From NCBI GenBank assembly GCA_021791495.1, contig JAJYWN010000013.1, positions 1 to 64,000 of the forward strand: a stretch of DNA of 64,000 bases. Reading direction: 5' to 3'. The position numbers and the translations under genes are program-made. Numbering within the stretch: position 1 is the stretch's first letter; each line of letters starts with the position of its first letter. Shown piece by piece: positions 9,904 to 18,735 of the stretch. Below the pieces are notes generated by a model. It saw only the letters and a program-made list of their open reading frames with translations. It did no database searches and was not told the origin of the DNA. This stretch comes from Bacillota bacterium (GTDB taxonomy: Bacteria > Bacillota > Sulfobacillia > JAJYWN01).

Positions 9904-11148
9904 ATGCAGGCAGTCTTCGTCATGGCGGTCTTGGGATATCTCATCGGGCGCCTTCCGGCGGCCCGTGGTGTACATCGTCTGCCCAAGCCACTCCGGCGTC
10001 ATTTGGGCCACGAAATACTCCTCATTCTGAAGGGTTACCTCCCCGTCTTCCTGGCAAACATGGAAAACCCCACGCCCATGGTCACCTCCGTCACGGCCAT
10101 GGCCGCCATCGTGGCCAACCTCTCCTCTGAAGACCGCGGCAAGACGGCCTGGGTGGCCGCCGGCGGCATGCTGGTGGTGCGTCTGGGCTGGGTGGGAGTG
10201 GCCATCTTGCTGGGCGGTACCCTCCTTTCAGCCGTAAGCGGGAAGATGGAGGACGCCGGTCCCATCGTTTTCATGATCGCCGCCGCCCCCGTCATCTTTA
10301 CCTCCGAGAGCCGCGATGTTCATTTCATCTGGGGCGCCTTGGTGGGCGCCGTAGTCCTCTACGAAGTCCTCCTCCGTGGATGGGTCGGCGGCACGCGGGC
10401 GGCCCGCTACTTCCGCGCCGCCGCCTTCGGCAGCCTCTTCTTGCTGCTGGGTGTTTCCGCATTCTACCTGGCGAGATACCACTACCGAAACCTTGGCATT
10501 CACGTGAAGCGGTTCGCCAAAGGACCGACCCAGATGCGGGTGATCGCCCTGACCTTCGACGATGGCCCGGACCCCCGCTACACGCCCGCCATCCTGGATA
10601 TCCTCGACCAGTTTAACGTCAAGGCCACCTTCTTCATGGTCGGTACCCACGTGGCGCGTAACCCCGACCTGGCGCACCAAGTCGCCCAACGCGGGCACGA
10701 GATCGGCAGCCACACCTATACGCATCGCAATCTGCTCGGCCTTGCCCGGCCCACCCTCATGGTGGAAGTGGCCAAGAACCAGAATACGATCGAACGGGCC
10801 GTTGGCCGCCGACCGACCCTCTTCCGGCCACCGCGCGGGCTATACGACAATAACCTGGGCGCCATCCTCGAGAAAGAGGGTTTGACGCTGGTCATGTGGT
10901 CGCGCAGCTCCGTCGACTGGTCGGAACCGGGCCCCGAAGCCGTGGTGCGGAACGTCCTGACTAAAGTCCAGAACGGCGACGTCATACTTTTCCACGACAG
11001 CGGCGACCTGGTGGGGTCCACGGGCGGCAGCCGGTTGAGCACGGTGGAAGCTCTGCCCACCATCATCTCCGAGCTAAAACGGAGAGGCTATACCTTCGTG
11101 ACCATCACCGAGATGATGGTGCTGAGCGGCCTTGTGGGGGGAAACTGA
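9904..11148 (+). CDS. Polysaccharide deacetylase (NodB) with N-terminal membrane region resembling PlsY
   Basis: NodB motifs TFDDGPDPRYTPAILDIL, HEIGSHTYTHRNL, RPPRGLYDNN, ILFHDSGD; N-terminus YLIGRLP, LKGYLPVFLA, RGKTAWVAAGGMLVV. Confidence 0.85.
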   Translation: MQAVFVMAVLGYLIGRLPAARGVHRLPKPLRRHLGHEILLILKGYLPVFLANMENPTPMVTSVTAMAAIVANLSSEDRGKTAWVAAGGMLVVRLGWVGVAILLGGTLLSAVSGKMEDAGPIVFMIAAAPVIFTSESRDVHFIWGALVGAVVLYEVLLRGWVGGTRAARYFRAAAFGSLFLLLGVSAFYLARYHYRNLGIHVKRFAKGPTQMRVIALTFDDGPDPRYTPAILDILDQFNVKATFFMVGTHVARNPDLAHQVAQRGHEIGSHTYTHRNLLGLARPTLMVEVAKNQNTIERAVGRRPTLFRPPRGLYDNNLGAILEKEGLTLVMWSRSSVDWSEPGPEAVVRNVLTKVQNGDVILFHDSGDLVGSTGGSRLSTVEALPTIISELKRRGYTFVTITEMMVLSGLVGGN

Positions 11149-11851
11149 CGCTTCTTGGGGGAGAACTGACCTGGCTGAAACGCATGTAACAGGAGCCGGC
11201 GCAGATGGGGCCGGCGCGGACTCCAAGGGCTACGACATCGGCCCGGCATCGGCCGGTGATTTCGACGCCATCGCCCGCCTGTTCACCGACGGCTTTCCCG
11301 AGAGCGTCCTCCACGTCTATGGTGGGGACAAGCCCGATTTGGCCGCCATCGCCGAAGGCTTCCGCTTCATCTGGACGCTGGATAATGGGCACGTGCAGGT
11401 GGCACGGAGCGTCCGGACAGTGGAGGTCGCGGGGTATATCGCTGTCCTGCCCAGCATCCGCGGCTTCTGGCGCAAAGTCTTTGGCACAGGTTTCGCGGCC
11501 CGCATGTTCTTCGGCTGGGTCGGCGGGAAATACCGGCTCCCCGTGCGGGCCCTCCCCTTCGTCGTCGGGAATAAGCTGGCCTTCGTCCGCGGCGCCCAGA
11601 AGATCCCGAAGTACGATGCGCAGATCCTCTCCATCGCCGTGCGGCCGGCCGGGCGCGGGCTGGGGCTGGGGAAAGCCCTGGCGGCGGCGGGACTGGAGCA
11701 TCTGAGGGCGGTGGGCGCGCACCGGGTCAAGCTCGAAGTCCGCCCCGAGAACACGCCTGCCCTCCGCACATACCAGCGGCTCGGGTTCCAACAAGTCGGC
11801 AGTTACGACGATAAACAGGGGTCCTGGTGGGTCATGGTCAAAGACCTTTGA
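11132..11851 (+). CDS. GNAT-family N-acetyltransferase
   Basis: ILSIAVRPAGRGLGLGKALAAAGLEHLRAVGAHRVKLEVRPENTPALRTYQRLGF (acetyl-CoA-binding motif). Confidence 0.8.
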   Translation: MWGETDASWGRTDLAETHVTGAGADGAGADSKGYDIGPASAGDFDAIARLFTDGFPESVLHVYGGDKPDLAAIAEGFRFIWTLDNGHVQVARSVRTVEVAGYIAVLPSIRGFWRKVFGTGFAARMFFGWVGGKYRLPVRALPFVVGNKLAFVRGAQKIPKYDAQILSIAVRPAGRGLGLGKALAAAGLEHLRAVGAHRVKLEVRPENTPALRTYQRLGFQQVGSYDDKQGSWWVMVKDL

Positions 11852-12734
11852 GGAAAGCCGCTACATCGCGGTTGAACTCCCTCGCTCTCTCGAAGATGAA
11901 CGAATGCCCCGCCCCTTGATAGAAGAGGAGCCTCGCCCCAGGGATGCGCGCCGCCAGCAGGCGACTGTTTTCCGGTGGAACCAGGATGTCGTCGGTGCCG
12001 GCCATCACTAGGGTGGGTACCGTGATGCGCGCCACGTCGGCGGACCGGTCGAACTCGGCGCTCGCCAGGAGATGGACCATCCGTGTGCCTTCGGCCACCG
12101 GCATCCTATCGGCCGATTCCAGGAAACTCCGCACCTCGGCGGGATGGCGATTGATGAAGTCCTCGCCGAAGTTGATGCGCAACCGTCGCCGGAGCCGCTC
12201 CTCGGGAGTACGATCTGGTGGCCCGAAACCCGCCAGGTCCGCCAGGACATCGGAGGACGCTGAAACCTGCTCCGGCCCGCCGAAGGCCGTGGAGCACAGC
12301 ACCAGCCGGTCCACGCGTTCCGGGTGGTCCAGGGCGATGGTCTGGGCGATGAAGCCCCCCATGGAAATGCCGACTACGTGGGCCCGCGCGATACCAAGGT
12401 GGTCTAAGACCCCGATGGCGTCCGCCGCCATGGCGTCGATGGAGTATCCCATGGGAGCTGGGTCGCTCGCCCCTGTACCGCGGTTGTCGTAGGTCACGAC
12501 GGTGAACTCCTTGGCCAGCGCGTAGGCCTGCCGGTCCCAGCCGGAGCCCGGGATGCCAAGGCCCATGATGAGGAGGATGGCGGTGGCCGGCACGCGGGGT
12601 CCGGCAGCCCCGCCTGGTCCGGCGGTACCGCCTGGCACGGCGGTGCCGCGCACGGCGTAGGCGATGCGACCGCCGTTAACCTTGATTACGTCTTCTCTCT
12701 TGTCCACGTTCTCCGTCCTGCCCACGCCCCCCAT
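11838..12734 (-). CDS. Alpha/beta hydrolase
   Basis: VTYDNRGTGASDPAP, VVGISMGGFIAQTIALDHPERVDRLVLCST, GTDDILVPPENSRLLA, GAGHSFIFER. Confidence 0.88.
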   Translation of the reverse strand: MGGVGRTENVDKREDVIKVNGGRIAYAVRGTAVPGGTAGPGGAAGPRVPATAILLIMGLGIPGSGWDRQAYALAKEFTVVTYDNRGTGASDPAPMGYSIDAMAADAIGVLDHLGIARAHVVGISMGGFIAQTIALDHPERVDRLVLCSTAFGGPEQVSASSDVLADLAGFGPPDRTPEERLRRRLRINFGEDFINRHPAEVRSFLESADRMPVAEGTRMVHLLASAEFDRSADVARITVPTLVMAGTDDILVPPENSRLLAARIPGARLLFYQGAGHSFIFERAREFNRDVAAFLKGL

Positions 12735-12756
12735 GGATTTCTCCTCCTGCCCCCCC

Positions 12757-13785
12757 TTATCTTTGCCGGAGATGCCGGCGCCATGTCAAAGTCCCCGCCG
12801 CTAAGATGCCCACGGCCAGCAGTGCCAGGAACACAGGTGACGACCACAAACCGGCCAGCAGGAACCAGAGGTAGCGAAGGGCGCCCTGGAGCACGATAGC
12901 CGGCGATCTGACCGATATGTGGAGCTCGCCCTCAGGCAGCCCGTCGAAGCGCCGTTCCTGAACACCGGTACGGCGGCCTCCGATCCTTTCCAGCTTTGGC
13001 TCGGTGACTACGGCGGCCCCGAAAGGCGCCTGCACGCGGATGGTCAGCGCCTTGAAAAAGGCCCATCGCCGCGCCGGGCTTAAGAGATAGGTGTAGTGCC
13101 ATGTCGGGGCCACGCTCCGGTCGAACCCCGAGCTGCTTTGGCGATACTTGACCTGAAGCGTTCCTTGCTCCCCGGCCCCCACAGTGAGGGTGAAGACAGT
13201 TGCCGCCAGGGCGGTCGTTGTCACCGCCTGCTTCTCATAGACCTCGCCGGTGCGCGGGTCCAGCCAGTGGATCTCCAACTCTCCCAACTCCTCCCGACCC
13301 GCCAGTTCGTGGCTGAAGGAGGGGAGGGGGGGCGCCGGGGCGCCGGGAGGCACTGTCTCCAGATTCACGGTTTTCTCCCGGCCCATCCAGATCACCGTAA
13401 ACTTGGGGTCGTAGGGGAAGACCACACCTTCCAGGTAGTAGAAGGCCACTTCCAGAGTCTCGTCCTGGCCGGAAGGGTTCTGCAAGACGTACTCCACCGT
13501 CACATTCGGACGGACGATGACGTTCTCGCTGTCCGCTGCGCCGAAGTCAAAGAACAGACGTTCTTCCACCACTCCGACAGCGGTTTCCCGGCCGGGCAGC
13601 AAGGCTCCGGTCGGGCCGTGCCGGACTGTCTTAGGCAGGCTGTTGGACTGGGCGATTGAGGCGAAGACTGCCAGTATCAGGAGGGCCAGTATCAGGATAG
13701 CGAGGGTCAGGATGCCGGGACCTGTCCATCTCCGCCGCCTTTTCCACTTCTCCCACATTCGCCAAGTTCTCCACTTTCTGTTCAC
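12757..13785 (-). CDS. Membrane-anchored protein of unknown function
   Basis: 342-aa ORF with N-terminal and C-terminal hydrophobic segments and an extracytoplasmic middle. Confidence 0.6.
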   Translation of the reverse strand: MNRKWRTWRMWEKWKRRRRWTGPGILTLAILILALLILAVFASIAQSNSLPKTVRHGPTGALLPGRETAVGVVEERLFFDFGAADSENVIVRPNVTVEYVLQNPSGQDETLEVAFYYLEGVVFPYDPKFTVIWMGREKTVNLETVPPGAPAPPLPSFSHELAGREELGELEIHWLDPRTGEVYEKQAVTTTALAATVFTLTVGAGEQGTLQVKYRQSSSGFDRSVAPTWHYTYLLSPARRWAFFKALTIRVQAPFGAAVVTEPKLERIGGRRTGVQERRFDGLPEGELHISVRSPAIVLQGALRYLWFLLAGLWSSPVFLALLAVGILAAGTLTWRRHLRQR

Positions 13786-13900
13786 AAGAAGCAGTCACAC
13801 CGGGCTCCGGTTGAGCCCGCTCCTTCTTCCCACCTATTCGGTTCTGCCGGCGGTGCCCCTCCTGAGAGGAAACCCAGCCGACCGAGCGAAATCTGCCGGC

Positions 13901-15058
13901 ATGGACACCCACCGGCTCTCCACTCTGAAGGCTCTCCTGGGGCGATTTCCCCGCATCGACCTGGGTTTTTTCCCCACACCGCTCCACACCCTGCCAAGGT
14001 TAGGGCGGACCGTGGGTCACGACCACCTGTGGGCCAAGCGCGATGACCTCACCGGCTTGGGGCTCGGCGGGAACAAGGTGAGGAGCCTGGAGTTCTTTCT
14101 CGGGCAAGCGCTGGCCGAGGGGGCCGATGTCATCATCACCGCGGGAGGGCTCCAGTCTAACCTGTGCCGCCTGACCGCCGCCGCCGCCGCCAAAGTCGGG
14201 CTGGAATGCGTTCTGGTCCATAACGACGACCGGCCCGCCTTTTACCAGGGGAATATGCTCCTGAGCCACCTTTTCGGAGCCAGGGAGGTGTTCCTCGGCC
14301 GCGTAGACGAGGAGGCCCGGGCCAGGGCAGTGGAGGACGTGGCTGCGCAGTTGCGTCGGACCGGAAGGCGGCCCTATGTCGTGGCGAACGGAGCCAGCAC
14401 TCCTCTAGGAGTCCTGGGCTACGTCCGGGCCACCGCCGAGCTCTGCGAACAATGGTCGGGGCTCTCCGGAGGCGCCGCCGGGGCCTGTTCCGCCGGGGCG
14501 CCTTCCGGGGGCGTCTCTTCCGCCCGGGTTTCGCCAGCGGCCAACCTCGCCCCCAGTAGCCCGCCGATCCGGCAAGTGGCCATGGTAGGCGCCATGGCCG
14601 GGACCGTCTCCGGCCTGGTCCTCGGGGTCGCCCTGTTAGGCCACCCCTTCCACGTTCAGGTTATCAGCGTCGAGTATCCCGAACCCCACTTACGTGGCCT
14701 GATCCACGACTTGGGGGCACGGGCCTGGGCGCTGCTCCGAGCCGCGGAAGCCCCGGCCGAACTGGGCCCTGACCCCGAATCCGACGCGTTCGCAGACTGG
14801 CTGAACGCCGCCATGACTATCCACGGCGACTACCTCGGTCCCGGTTACGCCATACCCACCGAGCTATCGCGGCGGGTCCTGTTCGATGCGGCACGGCTGG
14901 AAGGCCTCCTGGTAGAGGATGTCTACACCAGCAAAACCCTGGCCGGCCTCCTGGACCTCATCCACCGTGGCGTCATCACCCGCGGCGAGCCATGCTGCTT
15001 CTGGCACACAGGTGGCCTGGCGGCCCTGTTTGCCCAGGCGGACAAGCTCCAGCCTTAG
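13901..15058 (+). CDS. D-cysteine desulfhydrase / ACC deaminase-family PLP enzyme
   Basis: LWAKRDDLTGLGLGGNKVRSLEFFLGQALAEGADVIITAGGLQSNLCRLTAAAAAKVGLECVLV; start ATG at 13901. Confidence 0.85.
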   Translation: MDTHRLSTLKALLGRFPRIDLGFFPTPLHTLPRLGRTVGHDHLWAKRDDLTGLGLGGNKVRSLEFFLGQALAEGADVIITAGGLQSNLCRLTAAAAAKVGLECVLVHNDDRPAFYQGNMLLSHLFGAREVFLGRVDEEARARAVEDVAAQLRRTGRRPYVVANGASTPLGVLGYVRATAELCEQWSGLSGGAAGACSAGAPSGGVSSARVSPAANLAPSSPPIRQVAMVGAMAGTVSGLVLGVALLGHPFHVQVISVEYPEPHLRGLIHDLGARAWALLRAAEAPAELGPDPESDAFADWLNAAMTIHGDYLGPGYAIPTELSRRVLFDAARLEGLLVEDVYTSKTLAGLLDLIHRGVITRGEPCCFWHTGGLAALFAQADKLQP

Positions 15059-15091
15059 TCCTTCCGCGGGGCGCCCCGTGTCACAGTGCCG

Positions 15092-16252
15092 TCATGGCGC
15101 CAGCTTGGTCCAGGTCGCCCCGCCGTCGGTGGTCTTCACGATGGCGCCGCCGCCCGTCGCCCATCCGACCTTGTCGGAAATGAACTGGAGCTGCGTGATC
15201 CCCTTGAGGCTAACGTTCGGGGTGACCTGCTGCCACGTCTTGCCCCCGTCAGTCGTACGGTTCAGGAGCGTGGCGCTGGTGTCGAGGGTGAACCCATTGT
15301 TCATATCGGCGAAGCTGAAAGCGAGCCTCGACTCGACGGGTGCCCCCGGCGTCCAGGTGGCCCCGCCGTCATGGGTGGCGTAGAAGATGATGATCTGCTT
15401 GTTCTGGTTGAAGATGGCCGGTAGCACCCCGTCCTTGGCGCCGAAGAAGACCGGCGGCATGGTGGAGAACATGGCGTCGGGGAAGAAGGAAGCGGGGGCC
15501 GGAAGGGCTGTGTCTTTCCAGGTCGCGCCTCCGTTGGTGGACTGATAGAGGAAGGCTTTCCCCGAATAGGGCGCGAAGCCGGAAAGCCAGCCTTTGGACG
15601 CATCGAGGAAGGTTAAGCCGTTCTTATGGCCGCCCATGGGAACGGTATTGCTCTCGGGATCACCGCCGGAAAGAACGCTCCACGACTGGCCGCCGTTCTG
15701 CGTGCGCGCCAGGGCCACCATCTCGCTGCCGGCGGCCACACCCTTGTGGGCCAAGATCCATCCCGTCTCCGGGTTGACAAAGGTGACGTTATAAGCCATC
15801 CCCGTAATGTGCGCGCTGCTCAAGAACCAAGACCGGCCACCGTTGGCCGTACCGAGCACCGTAGCCGGCACGTCCTTCTGGAAGGGCGACGCCACCATCC
15901 AGGCGTGATTGGCATCGAGGAAGAAGTAACCCGGCCGGAACTCGCCCGGCGTGTTGGCAGGAGCGCCGATGGCCTCCTTCAACCCGGGCGGGGTGACGTC
16001 CATCCAGGTGTTGCCGCCATCATCGGTACGCAGGACGTATCCGGCGGCGGCCATGGCCCAGCCAGTCTTGGAGTCGATCATCTTCAAGTACCAGGCATTG
16101 GCCGCGATAGTCTTGGACACGGATTTCAGCGGCGGGAGGGTTCCTTCCACGCCGCCACTGCGCCGGGAAGCGGGCAGGATGGTGAGTACGACCACGAGGA
16201 AGACGCCGGCTACAGCCAGCGCGATGAGACCCAGGATCTTCAGGATGCGCAC
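15092..16252 (-). CDS. YCF48/BNR-like repeat protein, membrane-anchored
   Basis: Repeated TxDGGxTWxxV motifs (RTDDGGNTWMDVTP, RTTDGGKTWQQVTP, KTTDGGATWTKLAP); N-terminal TM. Confidence 0.8.
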   Translation of the reverse strand: MRILKILGLIALAVAGVFLVVVLTILPASRRSGGVEGTLPPLKSVSKTIAANAWYLKMIDSKTGWAMAAAGYVLRTDDGGNTWMDVTPPGLKEAIGAPANTPGEFRPGYFFLDANHAWMVASPFQKDVPATVLGTANGGRSWFLSSAHITGMAYNVTFVNPETGWILAHKGVAAGSEMVALARTQNGGQSWSVLSGGDPESNTVPMGGHKNGLTFLDASKGWLSGFAPYSGKAFLYQSTNGGATWKDTALPAPASFFPDAMFSTMPPVFFGAKDGVLPAIFNQNKQIIIFYATHDGGATWTPGAPVESRLAFSFADMNNGFTLDTSATLLNRTTDGGKTWQQVTPNVSLKGITQLQFISDKVGWATGGGAIVKTTDGGATWTKLAP

Positions 16253-16330
16253 AATTCTCTGCCTCCAACGAAACCCATCGGTAAGACGGTGTACTTGTGG
16301 TTTTGTTTCACTCCCCGTCCAGTTTTTTCT

Positions 16331-17536
16331 CTACGGGACCAGTTTGGTCCAGGTCGCTCCGCTATCCGTGGTCTGGAGGATGGTGCCGCCGCCGGCCGCC
16401 CAGCCCACTTTATCCGAAATGAAGCTGAGGACCGTGGCCCCCTTGAGGCTGGCGCCGGCCGGCTGTACCGTGGGCTGCGCCTTCGCCCAGTTTACGCCAC
16501 CATCGGCCGTCCGGTAGAAGACCGTCCCGTCCGTGGCAAAACCGTGGAGGGCATCGGCGAAGCTCCAGATCAGGCTGCTGTTCTGGTCCGACGTGACAGG
16601 CGCCCCCGGAACCCAATTGGCCCCGCCGTCGTGGGTGGCGTAGAACACGAGCGGCTGCCCCGGTCCACCAAAAGCGGCGGGGAGGAGGCCATCCTTTGCC
16701 CCGAAGAAGACGGGAGGATAGGTGGTGAACATTGCTTCACGATAGGCGACCGGGGCGGTAAGATTGGGCATCTGCCAGGTCTTTCCACCATCCTGGGTGA
16801 GGCCCAACAACGCCTGGCCGGTATATGGAGCGAACCCGGCCAGCCATCCCACGGAAGCGTCGCGGAACGCCACTCCGGTTTTGTTTCCTCCGAAGGGGAG
16901 AGCCCCCGGTGTCACCGCCCCCTGCCCGGTGGCGTCGGACCGTACTGCCCAGGTAGCCCCGCCGTCGGTCGTCCCGGCCAGGACCACACTCTCGCTGCCG
17001 GCGGCCACGCCGCGATGAGCCAGCACCCAGCCATGCGAGGCATCAGAGAACGTCAGATTATAGCCCATTCCGGCCACTTGGGAGTTGCTTTTCTGCCAGG
17101 TCAGGCCGCCATCGGTGGTGCGGAAGATGGCCGCCGGGGTCTTCGGATCTGAACCGGCGACGGCGAAAACGACCCAGGCGTGAGTGCCATCAAGGAAATA
17201 GGTGTCGGGCCGTACCGCCAGCGAATCAGTGGTCGGCGAGCCGAGCGCGCCCTTGACCTCGGCTGGAGTGGCGTCAAGCCAAGTCCGACCGCCATTCTCC
17301 GTCCGAAGGATGTAGGTCCCGGCCACAGCCCAGCCGGACTGGGCATCGACCATTTTCAGGCGGTCAATGGCCGACGAGACCGCCACCGGAACCACCGTGA
17401 GCTGCTGGGTCAGGTTCTGAGGAGGGCCCTGGCGTCTTTTCGCCAAGGGCCCCGTGAAGTACGCCAACGCCACTACAACGACCACCGCCGCCGCCAACAC
17501 CAGCGCGGCCAGGCCATTCTTCCTTCGTGTGCTCAT
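16331..17536 (-). CDS. YCF48/BNR-like repeat protein, paralog of the preceding ORF
   Basis: Same motifs (RTENGGRTWLDATP, RTADGGVNWAKAQP, QTTDSGATWTKLVP); N-terminal TM after MSTRRKNG. Confidence 0.8.
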   Translation of the reverse strand: MSTRRKNGLAALVLAAAVVVVVALAYFTGPLAKRRQGPPQNLTQQLTVVPVAVSSAIDRLKMVDAQSGWAVAGTYILRTENGGRTWLDATPAEVKGALGSPTTDSLAVRPDTYFLDGTHAWVVFAVAGSDPKTPAAIFRTTDGGLTWQKSNSQVAGMGYNLTFSDASHGWVLAHRGVAAGSESVVLAGTTDGGATWAVRSDATGQGAVTPGALPFGGNKTGVAFRDASVGWLAGFAPYTGQALLGLTQDGGKTWQMPNLTAPVAYREAMFTTYPPVFFGAKDGLLPAAFGGPGQPLVFYATHDGGANWVPGAPVTSDQNSSLIWSFADALHGFATDGTVFYRTADGGVNWAKAQPTVQPAGASLKGATVLSFISDKVGWAAGGGTILQTTDSGATWTKLVP

Positions 17537-17796
17537 GCTCCGCCTCCACCGGGTCAGGTTACTGGGTCTAGCTTTGCGCGAGGAGCCCAATGTTCATGAC
17601 GACGTCGGCCGTCCAGTCGTTCCGGCATCGCTCCCGCGCTGGCAAGCAGGCCCGCTGCCATCGTTCTGCTGATTGAATCAGGGCATAGGTATTCCCTTGA
17701 TGGAGAAAACGTCTGGAAAGGGCAGAGAGGGAAAGAACTCGCTTCGCCCGAATCCTTGGGACGTTCCGTGCGGCGCCATGGGGGAGGTGGGTTGAG

Positions 17797-18252
17797 ATGG
17801 GCCGGTTGCTGGATCAGGTCGAGGATTTCTTCATGACCGAAGGCTGGAAATACGGGAAGATGGAGGACCGCAACGCCGTCTCCTTGAACATGCTGGGCCG
17901 CAGCGCCGCCTTCGAAGTGGTGGGCATCGAGGACGAGCAGCGCGAAACCTTGACCTTTTATACGGTGGCTCCGAACCGCGTTCCCGAAGACCGGCGGGTG
18001 GATGTGGCTGAGTTCATCACCAGGGCAAACTATGGTCTAAGAAACGGCAACTTCGAGATGGATTTCGCCGACGGTGAGGTGCGTTACAAGACTTTCATCG
18101 ATGTGGAGGGCGGTGAGCTCTCTCCGAAGATGGCGCAGAACATGTTCACCAGCAACTTCACGACCATGGACCGCTACTATCCTGGGTTGATGAAGGTGGT
18201 TTTCGGCGGCGCCGCTCCGAAGACGGCTGTCGCCGAAATCGAAGGCATTTGA
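17797..18252 (+). CDS. YbjN-domain protein
   Basis: VEDFFMTEGWKYGKMEDRNAVSLNMLGRSAAFEVV...FITRANYGLRNGNFEMDFADGEVRYKTFIDVEG resembles YbjN. Confidence 0.65.
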   Translation: MGRLLDQVEDFFMTEGWKYGKMEDRNAVSLNMLGRSAAFEVVGIEDEQRETLTFYTVAPNRVPEDRRVDVAEFITRANYGLRNGNFEMDFADGEVRYKTFIDVEGGELSPKMAQNMFTSNFTTMDRYYPGLMKVVFGGAAPKTAVAEIEGI

Positions 18253-18293
18253 GAAGCATCTAAGAAGCATCCAATGGAGGTCGGCCTAGGCTA

Positions 18294-18524
18294 ATGGGAA
18301 TGATTCCGAACATCGGGTTCTCCGCGGAGCAGGCACGGGCGTCTATCGCCACAGGGTTCGCCACCAATTACGCGGGCACCCTCACCCCTGAAATGAGACA
18401 GATGGTCGACGCTTTCGCCGCGGCCTTGTCCGAGACGATCGAGAAAAACAATCAAAGAGTTGCTGCCGATCTCTCCCAGCAGGTGGCTCGTTTCATGGGT
18501 GGGGCTTTCGGCCGGCTGCGTTAG
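18294..18524 (+). CDS. Small hypothetical protein
   Basis: 76-aa ORF immediately downstream of the YbjN-like gene; amphipathic helical composition. Confidence 0.5.
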   Translation: MGMIPNIGFSAEQARASIATGFATNYAGTLTPEMRQMVDAFAAALSETIEKNNQRVAADLSQQVARFMGGAFGRLR

Positions 18525-18733
18525 CTCTTGTCCGCAGTGGCCGGTTTCTGATCTTCGAGCGGCTTGAAGATAATAGCGCCCTGCATACAGGCTTCCAAGC
18601 ACTCCTCGCACTCGTCGCACGCTTCCACCTTGACGCGCGCCAGTCCCGCCACCACCGTAATGGCTTGGTGGGGGCACCTCTTCGAGCAGGTGCCGCAGCC
18701 GCGGCAGAGCTTGGTGATGACGAAGGCCGGCAT
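18521..18733 (-). CDS. Small 2[4Fe-4S] ferredoxin-like protein
   Basis: MPAFVITKLCRGCGTCSKRCPHQAI...CDECEECLEACMQGAI: two CxxCxxCxxxC clusters; 70 aa starting at ATG 18733. Confidence 0.85.
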   Translation of the reverse strand: MPAFVITKLCRGCGTCSKRCPHQAITVVAGLARVKVEACDECEECLEACMQGAIIFKPLEDQKPATADKS

Positions 18734-18735
18734 GG

